Assembly: GCA_009911195.1 (NCBI GenBank)
Contig: QXWV01000024.1
Location: 1-64,000, forward strand
Direction of reading: 5' to 3'
Length of the DNA stretch: 64,000 bases
Source: Lachnospiraceae bacterium
GTDB taxonomy: Bacteria > Bacillota > Clostridia > Lachnospirales > Lachnospiraceae
The position numbers were made by a program, and so were the translations under genes. Of this stretch, positions 35,104 through 44,452 are shown piece by piece. Under the pieces are notes generated by a model, which saw only the letters and a list, made by a program, of their open reading frames with translations, searched no databases and was not told the DNA's origin. How positions within the stretch are numbered: position 1 is the first letter of the stretch; each line of letters begins with the position of its first letter.

Positions 35104-36918
35104 TTATTTGTCATCCAGCTTCAGCACGCTCATAAAGGCTTTTTGCGGAATCTCCACATTGCCAATCTGGCGCATCCGCTTCTTCCCTTCCTTCTGTTTT
35201 TCCAAAAGCTTCTTCTTACGGGTAATATCGCCGCCATAGCACTTGGCTAACACATCCTTTCGCATAGCCTTTACCGTCTCCCTGGCGATGATTTTGCCCC
35301 CTACTGCCGCCTGAATCGGAATTTCAAACAAATGCCTGGGAATTTCATCCTTCAGCTTCTCGCACATCTTCCTGCCTCTCTCATAGGCGCTGTCCGCATG
35401 TACGATAAAGGACAGGGCATCCACTTCTTCCCTGTTAATTAAGACATCCAGCTTCACCAGTTTGGACTCCTCGTATCCTTTCAAGTCATAGTCAAAAGAC
35501 GCATATCCCCTGGAACGGGATTTCAAAGCGTCGAAGAAATCATAAATAATCTCGTTCAAAGGCAGTTCATACTTTAACAGCGCCCTCGTTTCCTCCATAT
35601 ATTCCATGCTAAGATACTTTCCCCGGCGCTCCTGGCACAGTTCCATAATGGAGCCGATAAACTCCGTAGTCACCATAATTTCCGCGTTTACAATCGGCTC
35701 TTCCATATAAGCGATTTCCGACGGGTCGGGCAGATTGGTAGGGTTCGTCAATTCAATCATTTCCCCATTATTTTTATATACACGGTAAATAACCCCGGGC
35801 GCCGTAGTCACCAAATCCAGGTTATATTCCCGCTCCAGCCTTTCCTGGATAATCTCCAAATGCAGCAGCCCCAGAAAGCCGCAACGGAAACCGAACCCCA
35901 GCGCCACCGATGTTTCCGGCTCATATTGCAGCGCCGCATCGTTTAGCTGGAGCTTTTCAAGGGCATCCCGCAAATCGGGGTATTTAGCCCCATCCGCCGG
36001 ATACATGCCGCAAAACACCATGGAATTTACCTTCTTATAGCCGGGCAGTGGCTCCGCACAAGGGTTTTTCGCGTCCGTTACCGTATCCCCCACTGCGGTA
36101 TCTTTTACATTTTTAATGGAAGCAGTAATATATCCTACCATACCGGCGGACAATTCGTCACAGGGGATGAACTGGCCGGGTCCGAAATATCCCACTTCCA
36201 CCACTTCCGCTTTCGCACCAGTGGCCATCATCAGTATTTCCGTCCCTTTTTTTACCCTTCCCTCTTTGATACGGCAGAATACGATAACTCCTTTATAGGA
36301 ATCATACAAGGAATCAAAAATCAACGCCTGCAGCGGCTTGTCCTCACTTCCGGACGGCGCCGGTATTTTTTTCACCACTGCTTCCAGGACATCTTCAATA
36401 CCGATTCCGTTCTTTGCAGAAATCATAGGTGCATCCTGAGCCTCCAGCCCTATAATATCCTCAATTTCATCCTTCACCCATTGGGGCTGGGCGCTGGGCA
36501 AATCTATTTTGTTAATCACCGGAAATACGTCCAGGTCATGGTCGAGGGCAAGATACACATTTGCCAATGTCTGCGCCTCAATCCCCTGCGCCGCATCCAC
36601 CACCAATATAGCGCCATCACAGGCCGCCAGGCTGCGGCTCACTTCATAATTAAAATCCACATGCCCGGGAGTGTCGATTAAATTGAAAATATATTCCTCC
36701 CCGTCCAAAGCACGGTAAATAATACGGACGGTCTGGGCCTTGATGGTAATCCCCCTCTCCCTTTCCAAATCCATATTATCCAGAACCTGGGACTGCATTT
36801 CCCTGCTGGTCAAAAGCCCTGTTTTCTCAATAATCCTGTCCGCCAGCGTAGACTTTCCATGGTCGATATGGGCAACAATACAAAAATTCCTTATTTTACT
36901 CTTATCTATACTTGACAT
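35104..36918 (-). CDS. lepA: Elongation factor 4 (LepA)
   Basis: About 604 residues. GTPase motifs AHIDHGKST (G1), DTPGHVDF (G3) and NKIDLP (G4), then EF-G-like domains and the LepA C-terminal domain ending with [23 protein letters not shown]. It acts on ribosomes, back-translocating or aiding assembly. The ATG at 36918 follows GGAGGAAACG. It lies in a gpr-spoIIP-lepA-hemW minus-strand run. Confidence 0.95.
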   Translation of the reverse strand: MSSIDKSKIRNFCIVAHIDHGKSTLADRIIEKTGLLTSREMQSQVLDNMDLERERGITIKAQTVRIIYRALDGEEYIFNLIDTPGHVDFNYEVSRSLAACDGAILVVDAAQGIEAQTLANVYLALDHDLDVFPVINKIDLPSAQPQWVKDEIEDIIGLEAQDAPMISAKNGIGIEDVLEAVVKKIPAPSGSEDKPLQALIFDSLYDSYKGVIVFCRIKEGRVKKGTEILMMATGAKAEVVEVGYFGPGQFIPCDELSAGMVGYITASIKNVKDTAVGDTVTDAKNPCAEPLPGYKKVNSMVFCGMYPADGAKYPDLRDALEKLQLNDAALQYEPETSVALGFGFRCGFLGLLHLEIIQERLEREYNLDLVTTAPGVIYRVYKNNGEMIELTNPTNLPDPSEIAYMEEPIVNAEIMVTTEFIGSIMELCQERRGKYLSMEYMEETRALLKYELPLNEIIYDFFDALKSRSRGYASFDYDLKGYEESKLVKLDVLINREEVDALSFIVHADSAYERGRKMCEKLKDEIPRHLFEIPIQAAVGGKIIARETVKAMRKDVLAKCYGGDITRKKKLLEKQKEGKKRMRQIGNVEIPQKAFMSVLKLDDK

Positions 36919-36976
36919 TCGTTTCCTCCGCAGTTTTTCCGGCATTCTCTGCCATCTATCCCTTTTAATCGGAGTT

Positions 36977-37006
36977 AGTATACCATATCCTTGCCGCTAT
37001 TGTCTA
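36977..37006 (-). promoter_or_regulatory. Putative lepA promoter
   Basis: Minus strand TAGACA (37006-37001), 18-bp spacer, TATACT (36982-36977), about 60 bp before the lepA start. Confidence 0.55.
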
Positions 37007-37099
37007 TTCTATTGCTGAGTATTTGCTGAGTATTTTTCTAACCCTTATAATTGCCATGTATTTTTCTAATCCTACAGCAGTTTAGTCATAGAATATTCT

Positions 37100-38497
37100 T
37101 TATTCCAGGTCAATATCCGCTGCCTCCCTGGCCTCAAGCCCGGTTTCCCCGCTGAGCACCTTTGCCAATACATGGGCTAACGGGTCGCAGGCATTCATGA
37201 TTTCCTCCACCGTATTAGTCTGTGCCCCCAGTTCAATCAGCATACATTTCGCCCGTAAATGCATATTGTAGCGGTATGCTTTCAGATAAATCCTCCTGGC
37301 CAGCCCTGGATAATATTCGTTGCAGGCAATTTGTGCCTGAAAGGAAAACGCCAGATTATCGTCCACATAAGGGTTTTCCAGATAAGAAATATCCCCATTT
37401 TTCCTTGTCCTGCTCAGGCCGTTAAAGAACATAAACTGGGCAGTCGGCCGCCCCTGTAGGTTTACCATCAGTTTCCGGCCCTCCGCCACCGCATCCCGGT
37501 GCAAATCAATAACCACTTCAATGGAAGGATGCTCCGCCAATATCTGCTCTATGGCCGGCAACGCATTGGAATAGGCATAATCCCTCGCCTCCACATCATA
37601 CTGGCCGGTATGGTGCAGCACATTGAACCCATATTTTTCCGTGAGTATCTGAGCCAGCCGGTCGCCCGCACCTATAATCGTTGTGGACGTATCCCCCTCC
37701 ACGGAGTCCACAAAGCCTTCCTGGGAATGGGTATGATAAATTAATATTTGCGGCTCTTCCGAATCATGCTGCAACGCCATATCTTTTCCCAGCAGATTTT
37801 CCAGATTCAACTGTTGGTCTGTAATTGAAGTGGTGCTGTCGATGGCATAAAAAGCCGATACGATATCTTCATATTCCTTCAAACCGCTCCAGTCATATGC
37901 GTAGCTTTTCTTCTGCGCCTTCTGGAATTCCTGATTCTGCTCTTCTTTTTCTTCTTCGCCCTCCTCTTCTTCCGTTTCCTGGACGCTTTCTTCTTCCGCC
38001 GCTTCGTTATAGGACTCGTTCTCCTCTCTCATGGCTTTTTCCAAATCCCCATCTATATGGAGGGCATCCTCTTCATATTCCAGCGCCCCTTCTTCCAGCC
38101 CTTTCCTGTCCTCGTCCGTTCCTTCTTCCCGTATCAGCATATCAAAAGTATCCTCGTCCTCTATGCTGATTTCCGCCTGTGCCTGTTCCTCGCTGTATTT
38201 GTATATGGGCATCTGCAGCAAAATCACATCCCGCAACAGCCCCGCCGCGTCTTTATGTATGCCTGCCTCCTCTTCCATAAAAGCAAAAACAGGCAGATAG
38301 GTCCGGTTAATCTGCCCCTGCACCCAGACGGCCGCTTTTCCCCAAAAAGGGCTTTCCCCGGTTTTGTCCTTTGCCGTAAATGTTGCCGACAAGGCGCAGA
38401 AAACTGCCGTTCCTATCAAGGCTGCCATGCAGCCTGTCTTGAATCTATGTTTCCACTTTGTTTTCTTGTCCTTATTTCCGGAATACAACTGCATCAC
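37100..38497 (-). CDS. spoIIP: Stage II sporulation protein P
   Basis: 465 residues. TM helix at about 22-42, a long acidic low-complexity linker (about 105-200, many Glu), then the SpoIIP hydrolase domain with LIYHTHSQEGF, VIDLHRDAVAEGRK and a C-terminal IELGAQTNTVEEIMNA. It is an amidase and lytic enzyme that thins septal peptidoglycan during engulfment. The start is GTG at 38497 or ATG at 38494, behind GAGG. It follows gpr, a common clostridial pairing. Confidence 0.92.
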   Translation of the reverse strand: MMQLYSGNKDKKTKWKHRFKTGCMAALIGTAVFCALSATFTAKDKTGESPFWGKAAVWVQGQINRTYLPVFAFMEEEAGIHKDAAGLLRDVILLQMPIYKYSEEQAQAEISIEDEDTFDMLIREEGTDEDRKGLEEGALEYEEDALHIDGDLEKAMREENESYNEAAEEESVQETEEEEGEEEKEEQNQEFQKAQKKSYAYDWSGLKEYEDIVSAFYAIDSTTSITDQQLNLENLLGKDMALQHDSEEPQILIYHTHSQEGFVDSVEGDTSTTIIGAGDRLAQILTEKYGFNVLHHTGQYDVEARDYAYSNALPAIEQILAEHPSIEVVIDLHRDAVAEGRKLMVNLQGRPTAQFMFFNGLSRTRKNGDISYLENPYVDDNLAFSFQAQIACNEYYPGLARRIYLKAYRYNMHLRAKCMLIELGAQTNTVEEIMNACDPLAHVLAKVLSGETGLEAREAADIDLE

Positions 38498-38533
38498 CTC
38501 TTTGCCTTAGGCAATTATATGCCGGAAATATTT

Positions 38534-39400
38534 TTATAATTCCAATGCCTCGTTAATTGCATCGCAAAGAATGTGGCTAATCTGCTTAATCTGATAATCC
38601 ACATCCTTGCTTGTAACATACATATTATTCAATTCCGTCAGGTTCACCGGCGCTTTGTCCGCCAGCGCATCATTTACAATTGTGGCCGCATCCACCACGG
38701 TAGGAACCCCAATAGCGATTACAGGCACCTCTAAGCTCTCTTCCGTCAGAGCATTCCTGTGGTTGCCCACACCGGAGCCAGGGTGAATCCCCGTATTGGT
38801 AATCTGTATCGTCCGGTTCAGGCGTTTGGTAGACCGGGCCGCCAGTGCGTCCACCACTATGATTATAGTAGGCTTCGTCTGTTCCACCACCCCTTTTATA
38901 ATTTCTGCGCTCTCCATCCCTGTTTTCGCCATCACCCCGGGAACAATGCTGCTTACCATATTCATACGGGATTTATTATAAGCCGCCTTTCCATATTCTT
39001 TCACCACATGCCTTGTAATCAGCAAATTGTCCGCTACATTCGGGCCAAGGGCATCCGCCGTTACATCCCGGTTTCCAAGGCCGACAATAAGCACCGATTG
39101 CTCTTTTTCCGCATTGGGGATAATACTCTTTAACTGCCTTGCCAGTTCCGAAGAAATTTCCTGATGATAGTCTTCCTCCGGCTCCACCATCCCTGGCGCT
39201 TCCAGCGTTACATATGTGCCCATAGGCTTCCCCATGGCTTTTGCACCGTTTTTCGTTTCAATCATTACCTTCGTAACTCTGATTTCATTTTCTTCGTCAT
39301 AGCTTTCTTCCACTCTGACGCCCCGGATTCCCTCTTCTGATTCTTTGATGCTTTCCTTTGCCTCTAAGGCCAAATCCGTCCTTACCTGAAAACAACTCAT
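38534..39400 (-). CDS. gpr: GPR endopeptidase (spore protease)
   Basis: 288 residues, shorter than Bacillus GPR (about 370) but with the conserved start VRTDLALEA, GLGNRDVTADALGP, VDALAARSTKRLNRTIQITNTGIHPGSGVGNHR and VPTVVDAATI. It degrades small acid-soluble spore proteins during germination. It would be expected under a forespore sigma factor; I did not resolve that promoter. First gene of the gpr-spoIIP pair. Confidence 0.93.
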   Translation of the reverse strand: MSCFQVRTDLALEAKESIKESEEGIRGVRVEESYDEENEIRVTKVMIETKNGAKAMGKPMGTYVTLEAPGMVEPEEDYHQEISSELARQLKSIIPNAEKEQSVLIVGLGNRDVTADALGPNVADNLLITRHVVKEYGKAAYNKSRMNMVSSIVPGVMAKTGMESAEIIKGVVEQTKPTIIIVVDALAARSTKRLNRTIQITNTGIHPGSGVGNHRNALTEESLEVPVIAIGVPTVVDAATIVNDALADKAPVNLTELNNMYVTSKDVDYQIKQISHILCDAINEALEL

Positions 39401-39508
39401 CTGTCCGCTCCCAAACCTTTTCTTTGTTTAATTTATGCAGGCTCAAAATTGATTGCCCCAAAAAACTTCCATAAGCCCTATTTTTTACAGAAATGAGCAA
39501 AATATGTA

Positions 39509-39537
39509 TTGACATTCGGAAAGTCTTACTCTACAAT
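39509..39537 (+). promoter_or_regulatory. rpsT promoter
   Basis: TTGACA (39509-39514), 17-bp spacer, TACAAT (39532-39537), about 95 bp before the rpsT start. Confidence 0.8.
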
Positions 39538-39631
39538 AATATGCGTATGTTTGCATTAAAACGTCCGTGTCCGCATTTAATGAAACATTTCCAAAAAACC
39601 AAAGGATTAATCATAATAGGAGGTGTGAGTC

Positions 39632-39895
39632 TTGGCTAACATCAAATCTGCAAAAAAGAGGATTTTAGTAAACAGAACCAAAGCCGCAAGGAATAAATCC
39701 ATCAAATCCGGCGTAAAGACAGCGGTTAAGAAAGTACGCGTTGCAATTGAAGCAAACGATAAGCCCGCTGCAGACGCTGCATTGCTGGCAGCTACTTCTG
39801 CGATTGATAAGGCGGCTAAAAGGGGCGTATATCATAAGAATACGGCTTCCAGAAAAGTATCCCGTCTTGCTCAGGCTGTAAATCAGATGGCTTAG
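39632..39895 (+). CDS. rpsT: 30S ribosomal protein S20
   Basis: 87 residues, very basic, with the family start ANIKSAKKRILVNRTKAARNKS and KAAKRGVYHKNTASRKVSRLAQ. It binds 16S rRNA early in 30S assembly. The start is TTG at 39632 with a strong AGGAGGTG site. It is divergent from gpr, a frequent arrangement, and monocistronic with its own terminator. Confidence 0.97.
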   Translation: MANIKSAKKRILVNRTKAARNKSIKSGVKTAVKKVRVAIEANDKPAADAALLAATSAIDKAAKRGVYHKNTASRKVSRLAQAVNQMA

Positions 39896-39933
39896 GTTTG
39901 AGATAGATAGAAAAATATTTACGGAATTGTCAG

Positions 39934-39967
39934 GAAACCTCCCATACCGTCATGTGGGGGGTTTTTT
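39934..39967 (+). terminator. rpsT terminator
   Basis: Stem AACCTCCCAT with ATGTGGGGGGTT followed by six Ts, 39 bp after the rpsT stop. Confidence 0.85.
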
Positions 39968-40097
39968 ATGCACACGGGTGTCCAAATGAAATGTATTTTT
40001 CTATTGACATTTATTGATTTTGAGACTATAACTATTTGTGGAATGTGGGTCTGTTTATAAAATATACTATTACATGAAGTTATATAGGGAGGTAATT

Positions 40098-41291
40098 ATG
40101 GAATCATACGAAGTATTAAGGGACCTTGCTATCATCCTGCTCTTTGCGAAATGCCTTGGTATCCTTGCCAGGAAATTCAAAGCACCACAAGTGGTAGGGC
40201 AGATTATTGCCGGGCTTCTTGTAGGCCCCTGCCTGTTGGGATGGATTACCCAGACTGATTTTATTACGGAAATGGCAGAGGTTGGCGTAATTATATTAAT
40301 GTTTTCTGTAGGGCTGGAATCTGACTTGAAGGAACTGATTAAAACAGGGCCAGTTGCTTTCCTGATAGCTTGTGCTGGCGTATTTATTCCGTTGGTATGC
40401 GGTGCCCTTCTTTATATGGGCTTTTATGGGATTGCCCCCTGGGGGAGCGAAAATTTTTATAAAGCGGTATTTATGGGAACGATTATGACCGCAACCAGCG
40501 TGAGCATTACTGTGGCCTCTTTGCAGGAATTGGGGAAAATCAAGAGCAAAGTAGGCACTACTATTGTCAGTGCCGCTATTATCGACGATGTTATCGGCAT
40601 TATTGTCCTTACTTTTGTCATTGGATTTAAAAACCCGGATTCAAATCCGGGAATGGTTGTTATAAAAACAATTGCTTTTTTCGCTGTAGCTATCGTTGGC
40701 GGTTTTATTGTTTATAAGATATTCCTTACGCTGGATAAACGGTATCCGCATACAAGGCGGATTCCTATCGTCAGCGTAGCCTTCTGCTTCGCACTGTCCT
40801 ATATAGCAGAAAAGTATTTCGGCATTGCCGATATCACCGGCGCATATGTGGCCGGCGTTGTATTATGCAACCTAAGCGATAATGAATACATAGAGCGGAA
40901 AGTAGACGTAAGCTCCTATATGTTTTTCGGGCCTATTTTCTTTGCCAGCATCGGCCTTAAGACATCTTTTGACAGCATGAACGGCAAGCTGATTGCGTTC
41001 TGCATTGCTTTTGTTATTGTTGCACTGCTGGCTAAGGTCCTCGGCTGCGGCCTGGTCGGCAAACTATGTAAATACAGCGCCGCGGACTCCCTGAAAATCG
41101 GCGTAGGGATGATGACAAGGGGGGAAGTAGCCCTTATTGTAGCCCAAAAAGGACTTGCTGCAGGGCTTTTGACGGCAGATTACTTTACGGCGGTTATTTT
41201 ATTAATCCTGGCATCTTCCATTTTAACACCGATTATCCTGAAACTTCTTTATGCACAGGATGGGAAAAAGGCGGCTGCAACAGCACCTTAA
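40098..41291 (+). CDS. CPA2-type cation/proton antiporter
   Basis: About 397 residues with around twelve hydrophobic segments. Family marks: APQVVGQIIAGLLVGP at the start of the transport core and AAIIDDVIGIIVL with two Asp in the ion site. No C-terminal nucleotide-binding (RCK) domain is attached. It likely exchanges Na+ or K+ for H+ in the membrane. The ATG at 40098 lies behind GGGAGG; the longer frame has no site. Confidence 0.88.
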   Translation: MESYEVLRDLAIILLFAKCLGILARKFKAPQVVGQIIAGLLVGPCLLGWITQTDFITEMAEVGVIILMFSVGLESDLKELIKTGPVAFLIACAGVFIPLVCGALLYMGFYGIAPWGSENFYKAVFMGTIMTATSVSITVASLQELGKIKSKVGTTIVSAAIIDDVIGIIVLTFVIGFKNPDSNPGMVVIKTIAFFAVAIVGGFIVYKIFLTLDKRYPHTRRIPIVSVAFCFALSYIAEKYFGIADITGAYVAGVVLCNLSDNEYIERKVDVSSYMFFGPIFFASIGLKTSFDSMNGKLIAFCIAFVIVALLAKVLGCGLVGKLCKYSAADSLKIGVGMMTRGEVALIVAQKGLAAGLLTADYFTAVILLILASSILTPIILKLLYAQDGKKAAATAP

Positions 41292-41326
41292 GGCCATTTG
41301 ACCAGCATCATCGGATGTAACTTTCT

Positions 41327-41354
41327 AAGGCTCCGTTGCTTGCAACAGAGCCTT
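41327..41354 (+). terminator. Terminator between convergent genes
   Basis: Stem AAGGCTC-CGTTGC with GCAACA-GAGCCTT, followed by TTC. It lies downstream of the antiporter and before the end of the convergent TPM gene. Confidence 0.7.
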
Positions 41355-41396
41355 TCATTAACAAAATTTTTCATTCCATCAAGCTGATTTAATGCA

Positions 41397-42263
41397 TCAT
41401 CTGCTACGGCCACCGCCACCATGATGGCCGCCATGGCTTGCCCCGCCGCTTCTACCGCTACTTCTACCACTACCGGTATTTCTCGGTATGTGCCTCCTGG
41501 TCACACTTTTATTGAGAAAAATATCTTCCCTGTTGTACAACTGCGGCTTCCCTTTTATATAAGTGCTGACCGATACCGTCTTTTTCCCTTTCTTATAACT
41601 CCAATGGATGATGACAAAGATAACCATAGAAGCAACGGCTACCGGAAGCGGAAAGGAACGAGGCAGCCGGAAGGAAACCATGCCGCCACCCATCATATCA
41701 TGCCCAAAACCGTTGACATATGCCTCATACGCCTTATAGGGGCTTTCTTCTATATAACGGTATACATCATCCAACAAACGGTTTACCATGGCATCCGTAT
41801 ACTTCGTTTCCGCCCTGCCAACAGTACAGAGCCAGGTATATATCCTCCCATCGTCTTCCCTGAACCAGTTATCCACGAGAATCACCCCATCACCAATGGG
41901 CTTGTCATAGCCAAAGGCATTGGAATCATAGAATTCCTCGGCAAAAACCCGGACAAATTCCCTGTAAGGAACATGCTCTTCCCGTTCCCTGGCATATTCC
42001 TTTAGCGATTCATTTAGTGTAACGAGAACAATATCACAGCCGGTCTGCTTCTCCCTTTCGGCAATCAGTTCCCTCAGCTTCCCTTCTTCCTTTTCCGAAA
42101 GTACGTCTCCATAGTCAAAAACCCTCTCCTTTGTCAGGCATTCCCCGTTTTCCCGTTCTTTCCCCCCTGCTGCGCTGCGAGCCATGAGAAGCCCTATGTA
42201 TACGGCCGCCAGGATGCCTATTGCCACAAACGGCCATTTAAAATAGTGCAAATACTGCTTCAT
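41397..42263 (-). CDS. TPM-domain membrane protein
   Basis: About 288 residues: N-terminal TM helix, a TPM domain (VFDYGDVLSEKEEGKLRELI through IYTWLCTVGRAETKYTDAM), a second TM helix and a Gly/His/Arg/Ser-rich tail (GGHHGGGGRSR). TPM domains include phosphatases and scaffold proteins of membranes. Starts at 42263 or 42275 are possible. It follows a zinc-ribbon protein, whose end it overlaps or abuts. Confidence 0.8.
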   Translation of the reverse strand: MKQYLHYFKWPFVAIGILAAVYIGLLMARSAAGGKERENGECLTKERVFDYGDVLSEKEEGKLRELIAEREKQTGCDIVLVTLNESLKEYAREREEHVPYREFVRVFAEEFYDSNAFGYDKPIGDGVILVDNWFREDDGRIYTWLCTVGRAETKYTDAMVNRLLDDVYRYIEESPYKAYEAYVNGFGHDMMGGGMVSFRLPRSFPLPVAVASMVIFVIIHWSYKKGKKTVSVSTYIKGKPQLYNREDIFLNKSVTRRHIPRNTGSGRSSGRSGGASHGGHHGGGGRSR

Positions 42264-42285
42264 CGTAATATCCATTCCCTTTCTG

Positions 42286-43269
42286 TTAAAGAAGTTCCAA
42301 TATGCCAATTAATATGGATAATGCCATCCAAACCGCCGCAAATACAGTTCCCCCATAGGACAAGACCTTTTTCTTCGATACCGGGGTGGCGCCGATAATC
42401 TTGCCTGTCTGCCCATTGACGTAAAAAGGGTACTCAGTCTCCCGATATTTATAAATGTAGCACCATACCGGAAGAAGGGTGTAATGGGTCGCTTTTGTGT
42501 CAAGCTTTATATTTTTCTGCTCCGGAACGAGCGTTGTATACCCCGCCATCGTTTCCTGCAACAAACATTCCGCATCCTTCTCCGCCTTCTGATGCGCACG
42601 CCCTTCCAGCTCGGCAGCATTTTGGTTATAAATTTCCCCGTAGAAGCCGGACATGTATTTTTCCTGAAAATCCTCCAGCCCTTTATAGTCATACGGCTCC
42701 ATCAAATCCATCACATCATCGGGCATTTCAATAGACGCATCCACAGGCACTTTTTGAAAATCCATCCCCATTTTGCGCACCACCCGGTAATAGGATGTTT
42801 CCGTATATTCCGTATCGCCTCCGGTCCACACCCGGACTTTTGTCCCTCGTCCTATGTAAGTGCAATCCGCCCCATAATCATACATCCAGAAAGGAACGTA
42901 CATCCCTTTCATTTCCTTTAGGGTGGACTCCTCCAGGAAAGTGTCCGGCGTAAATACCCTGCTTTTAAATTCCTTTTTCAGCAGTTCCACCGCCTGACTC
43001 TTCCCTATCCGAAAAGGCAGAACCAGACCCGGCCGGTATGCCCCGCTTACCCTTTCATCTATAATAATATAGCTTCCACAATATTCGCACTTATAGGTGG
43101 AATTGTAATCTTTTAATTCCAGCGGCGCGCCGCAATTGACACATATTGTTTTCTCTTCAGAGACTTCTTTTTCCCCACTATTCACTCCATCGCAGTGGGG
43201 GCAGTACATATCACCTTTTTCCGGGCTGTATACCACATTGCCGCCGCAGTTTTTACATCGAAATAACAT
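42286..43269 (-). CDS. Zinc-ribbon membrane protein
   Basis: 327 residues. Two N-terminal zinc ribbons (CKNCGG...CPHCDG and CVNCGAPL...CEYCGS), a central Trp/Tyr-rich domain with LPFRIGKSQAVELLKK and YVPFWMYDYG, and one C-terminal TM helix. This layout matches zinc-ribbon proteins often annotated TFIIB-type, of unknown role, and often near TPM proteins. The ATG at 43269 follows AGAAAGGAAA. Confidence 0.8.
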   Translation of the reverse strand: MLFRCKNCGGNVVYSPEKGDMYCPHCDGVNSGEKEVSEEKTICVNCGAPLELKDYNSTYKCEYCGSYIIIDERVSGAYRPGLVLPFRIGKSQAVELLKKEFKSRVFTPDTFLEESTLKEMKGMYVPFWMYDYGADCTYIGRGTKVRVWTGGDTEYTETSYYRVVRKMGMDFQKVPVDASIEMPDDVMDLMEPYDYKGLEDFQEKYMSGFYGEIYNQNAAELEGRAHQKAEKDAECLLQETMAGYTTLVPEQKNIKLDTKATHYTLLPVWCYIYKYRETEYPFYVNGQTGKIIGATPVSKKKVLSYGGTVFAAVWMALSILIGILELL

Positions 43270-43284
43270 GGTTTGGTTTCCTTT

Positions 43285-44370
43285 CTATGGGGTTTTGGCC
43301 TTTCCCGCATATACAAATTCCCGCTGGATGACATAGCTTAGGAAAAAGAGCAGGATGTCCACCGGCATTTTAACCAGCACTTCCAGACCTCCGAATAGGG
43401 GGTATAATTTGCCTACCAGGAAGGCGCTTAATGACATTTGTACCGCCGCCAGCAGCACATACCGGGGTAAAGTGGTTTTTACCGGGCTGTCGCTTTGAAA
43501 GACTACTTTTAAATTCATTAAATAATTATACAATGCAGAAAGGATTCTGGCAAATACTGTAGCTACCGTTATATAGGTTATACTCCCCCACCTCATATCC
43601 TTAAGCAGCAGGCAGAATAGGGAAAATAATGCCAGGTCTACTACACTGGAGGATAAGGAGGAAAACAGGAATTTTCCGAAAATCATATATATTTTAACAG
43701 AGTCTTTAATAGGGTTAAAATGGCTTGTTTCATTTTTCGCTATATAGATTGTACGAATCGGCACTTCCACAATGGGGATTTGCCTGGCCTTTGTTTCCAG
43801 GAGCATATTAGTTTCAAATTCAAAGCGTTCCCCCTTCACCATGAGGAGCATTTCCATGAAAGATGCGGAAATACCCCTCAGCCCTGTCTGTGTGTCCGAA
43901 ACAGTGATGCCCGTCAGATATTTCATTACCGCCCTTGTACATTTGTTGCCAAACTCCGAACGGGTTGGCACTTCTTCCCCTTCAAAGCATCGGCAGCCCA
44001 AAATCAATGCTTCCGGGTGAGCCAGCATGGCATCCACACAGGCCAGGATACATTCCGGCGAGTGCTGCCCGTCCGAATCGGCCGTAATTACGCCCGGCAT
44101 ATTTCCAAATGTTCCAAGGCAATAGTTAAAAGCAGTCTTCAGCGCCCTTCCTTTTCCCTGATTTACCGCATGATGGAGCACATGGCAACCATAGAGGTTC
44201 TCTGCCTCCTGGAAAAAATGCCCGTATTCCCCACCGCTTCCATCATCCACCAGAACAATATTCCGAAATCCCACAGCCTTTAACTCCTTCAATAAAGCGG
44301 GCAATTTTTCATCCGGTTCATAAGAAGGAATCACCACCGGCACTTCCCATCTGATTTCTGTCTGCTCCAT
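43285..44370 (-). CDS. Family 2 glycosyltransferase fused to a GtrA domain
   Basis: About 361 residues. The GT2 domain has VPVVIPSYEPDEKLPALLKEL, VLVDDGSG, NQGKGRALKTAFNY and TADSDGQHSPE (DxD). The C-terminal third carries four membrane segments of GtrA type (FGKFLFSSLSSSVVDLALFSLF). It probably makes or flips a polyprenyl-linked sugar for surface polymers. The ATG at 44370 is chosen; the long frame overlaps the next gene. It is cotranscribed with the polytopic membrane protein upstream. Confidence 0.87.
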   Translation of the reverse strand: MEQTEIRWEVPVVIPSYEPDEKLPALLKELKAVGFRNIVLVDDGSGGEYGHFFQEAENLYGCHVLHHAVNQGKGRALKTAFNYCLGTFGNMPGVITADSDGQHSPECILACVDAMLAHPEALILGCRCFEGEEVPTRSEFGNKCTRAVMKYLTGITVSDTQTGLRGISASFMEMLLMVKGERFEFETNMLLETKARQIPIVEVPIRTIYIAKNETSHFNPIKDSVKIYMIFGKFLFSSLSSSVVDLALFSLFCLLLKDMRWGSITYITVATVFARILSALYNYLMNLKVVFQSDSPVKTTLPRYVLLAAVQMSLSAFLVGKLYPLFGGLEVLVKMPVDILLFFLSYVIQREFVYAGKAKTP

Positions 44371-44452
44371 AATAAAGCTTGTGTCCTTTCTGCCAAATAT
44401 ACTACTTTTGCGTTCATTTGCATTAGTATCTGGCCAAATCCCTTTACCCGTG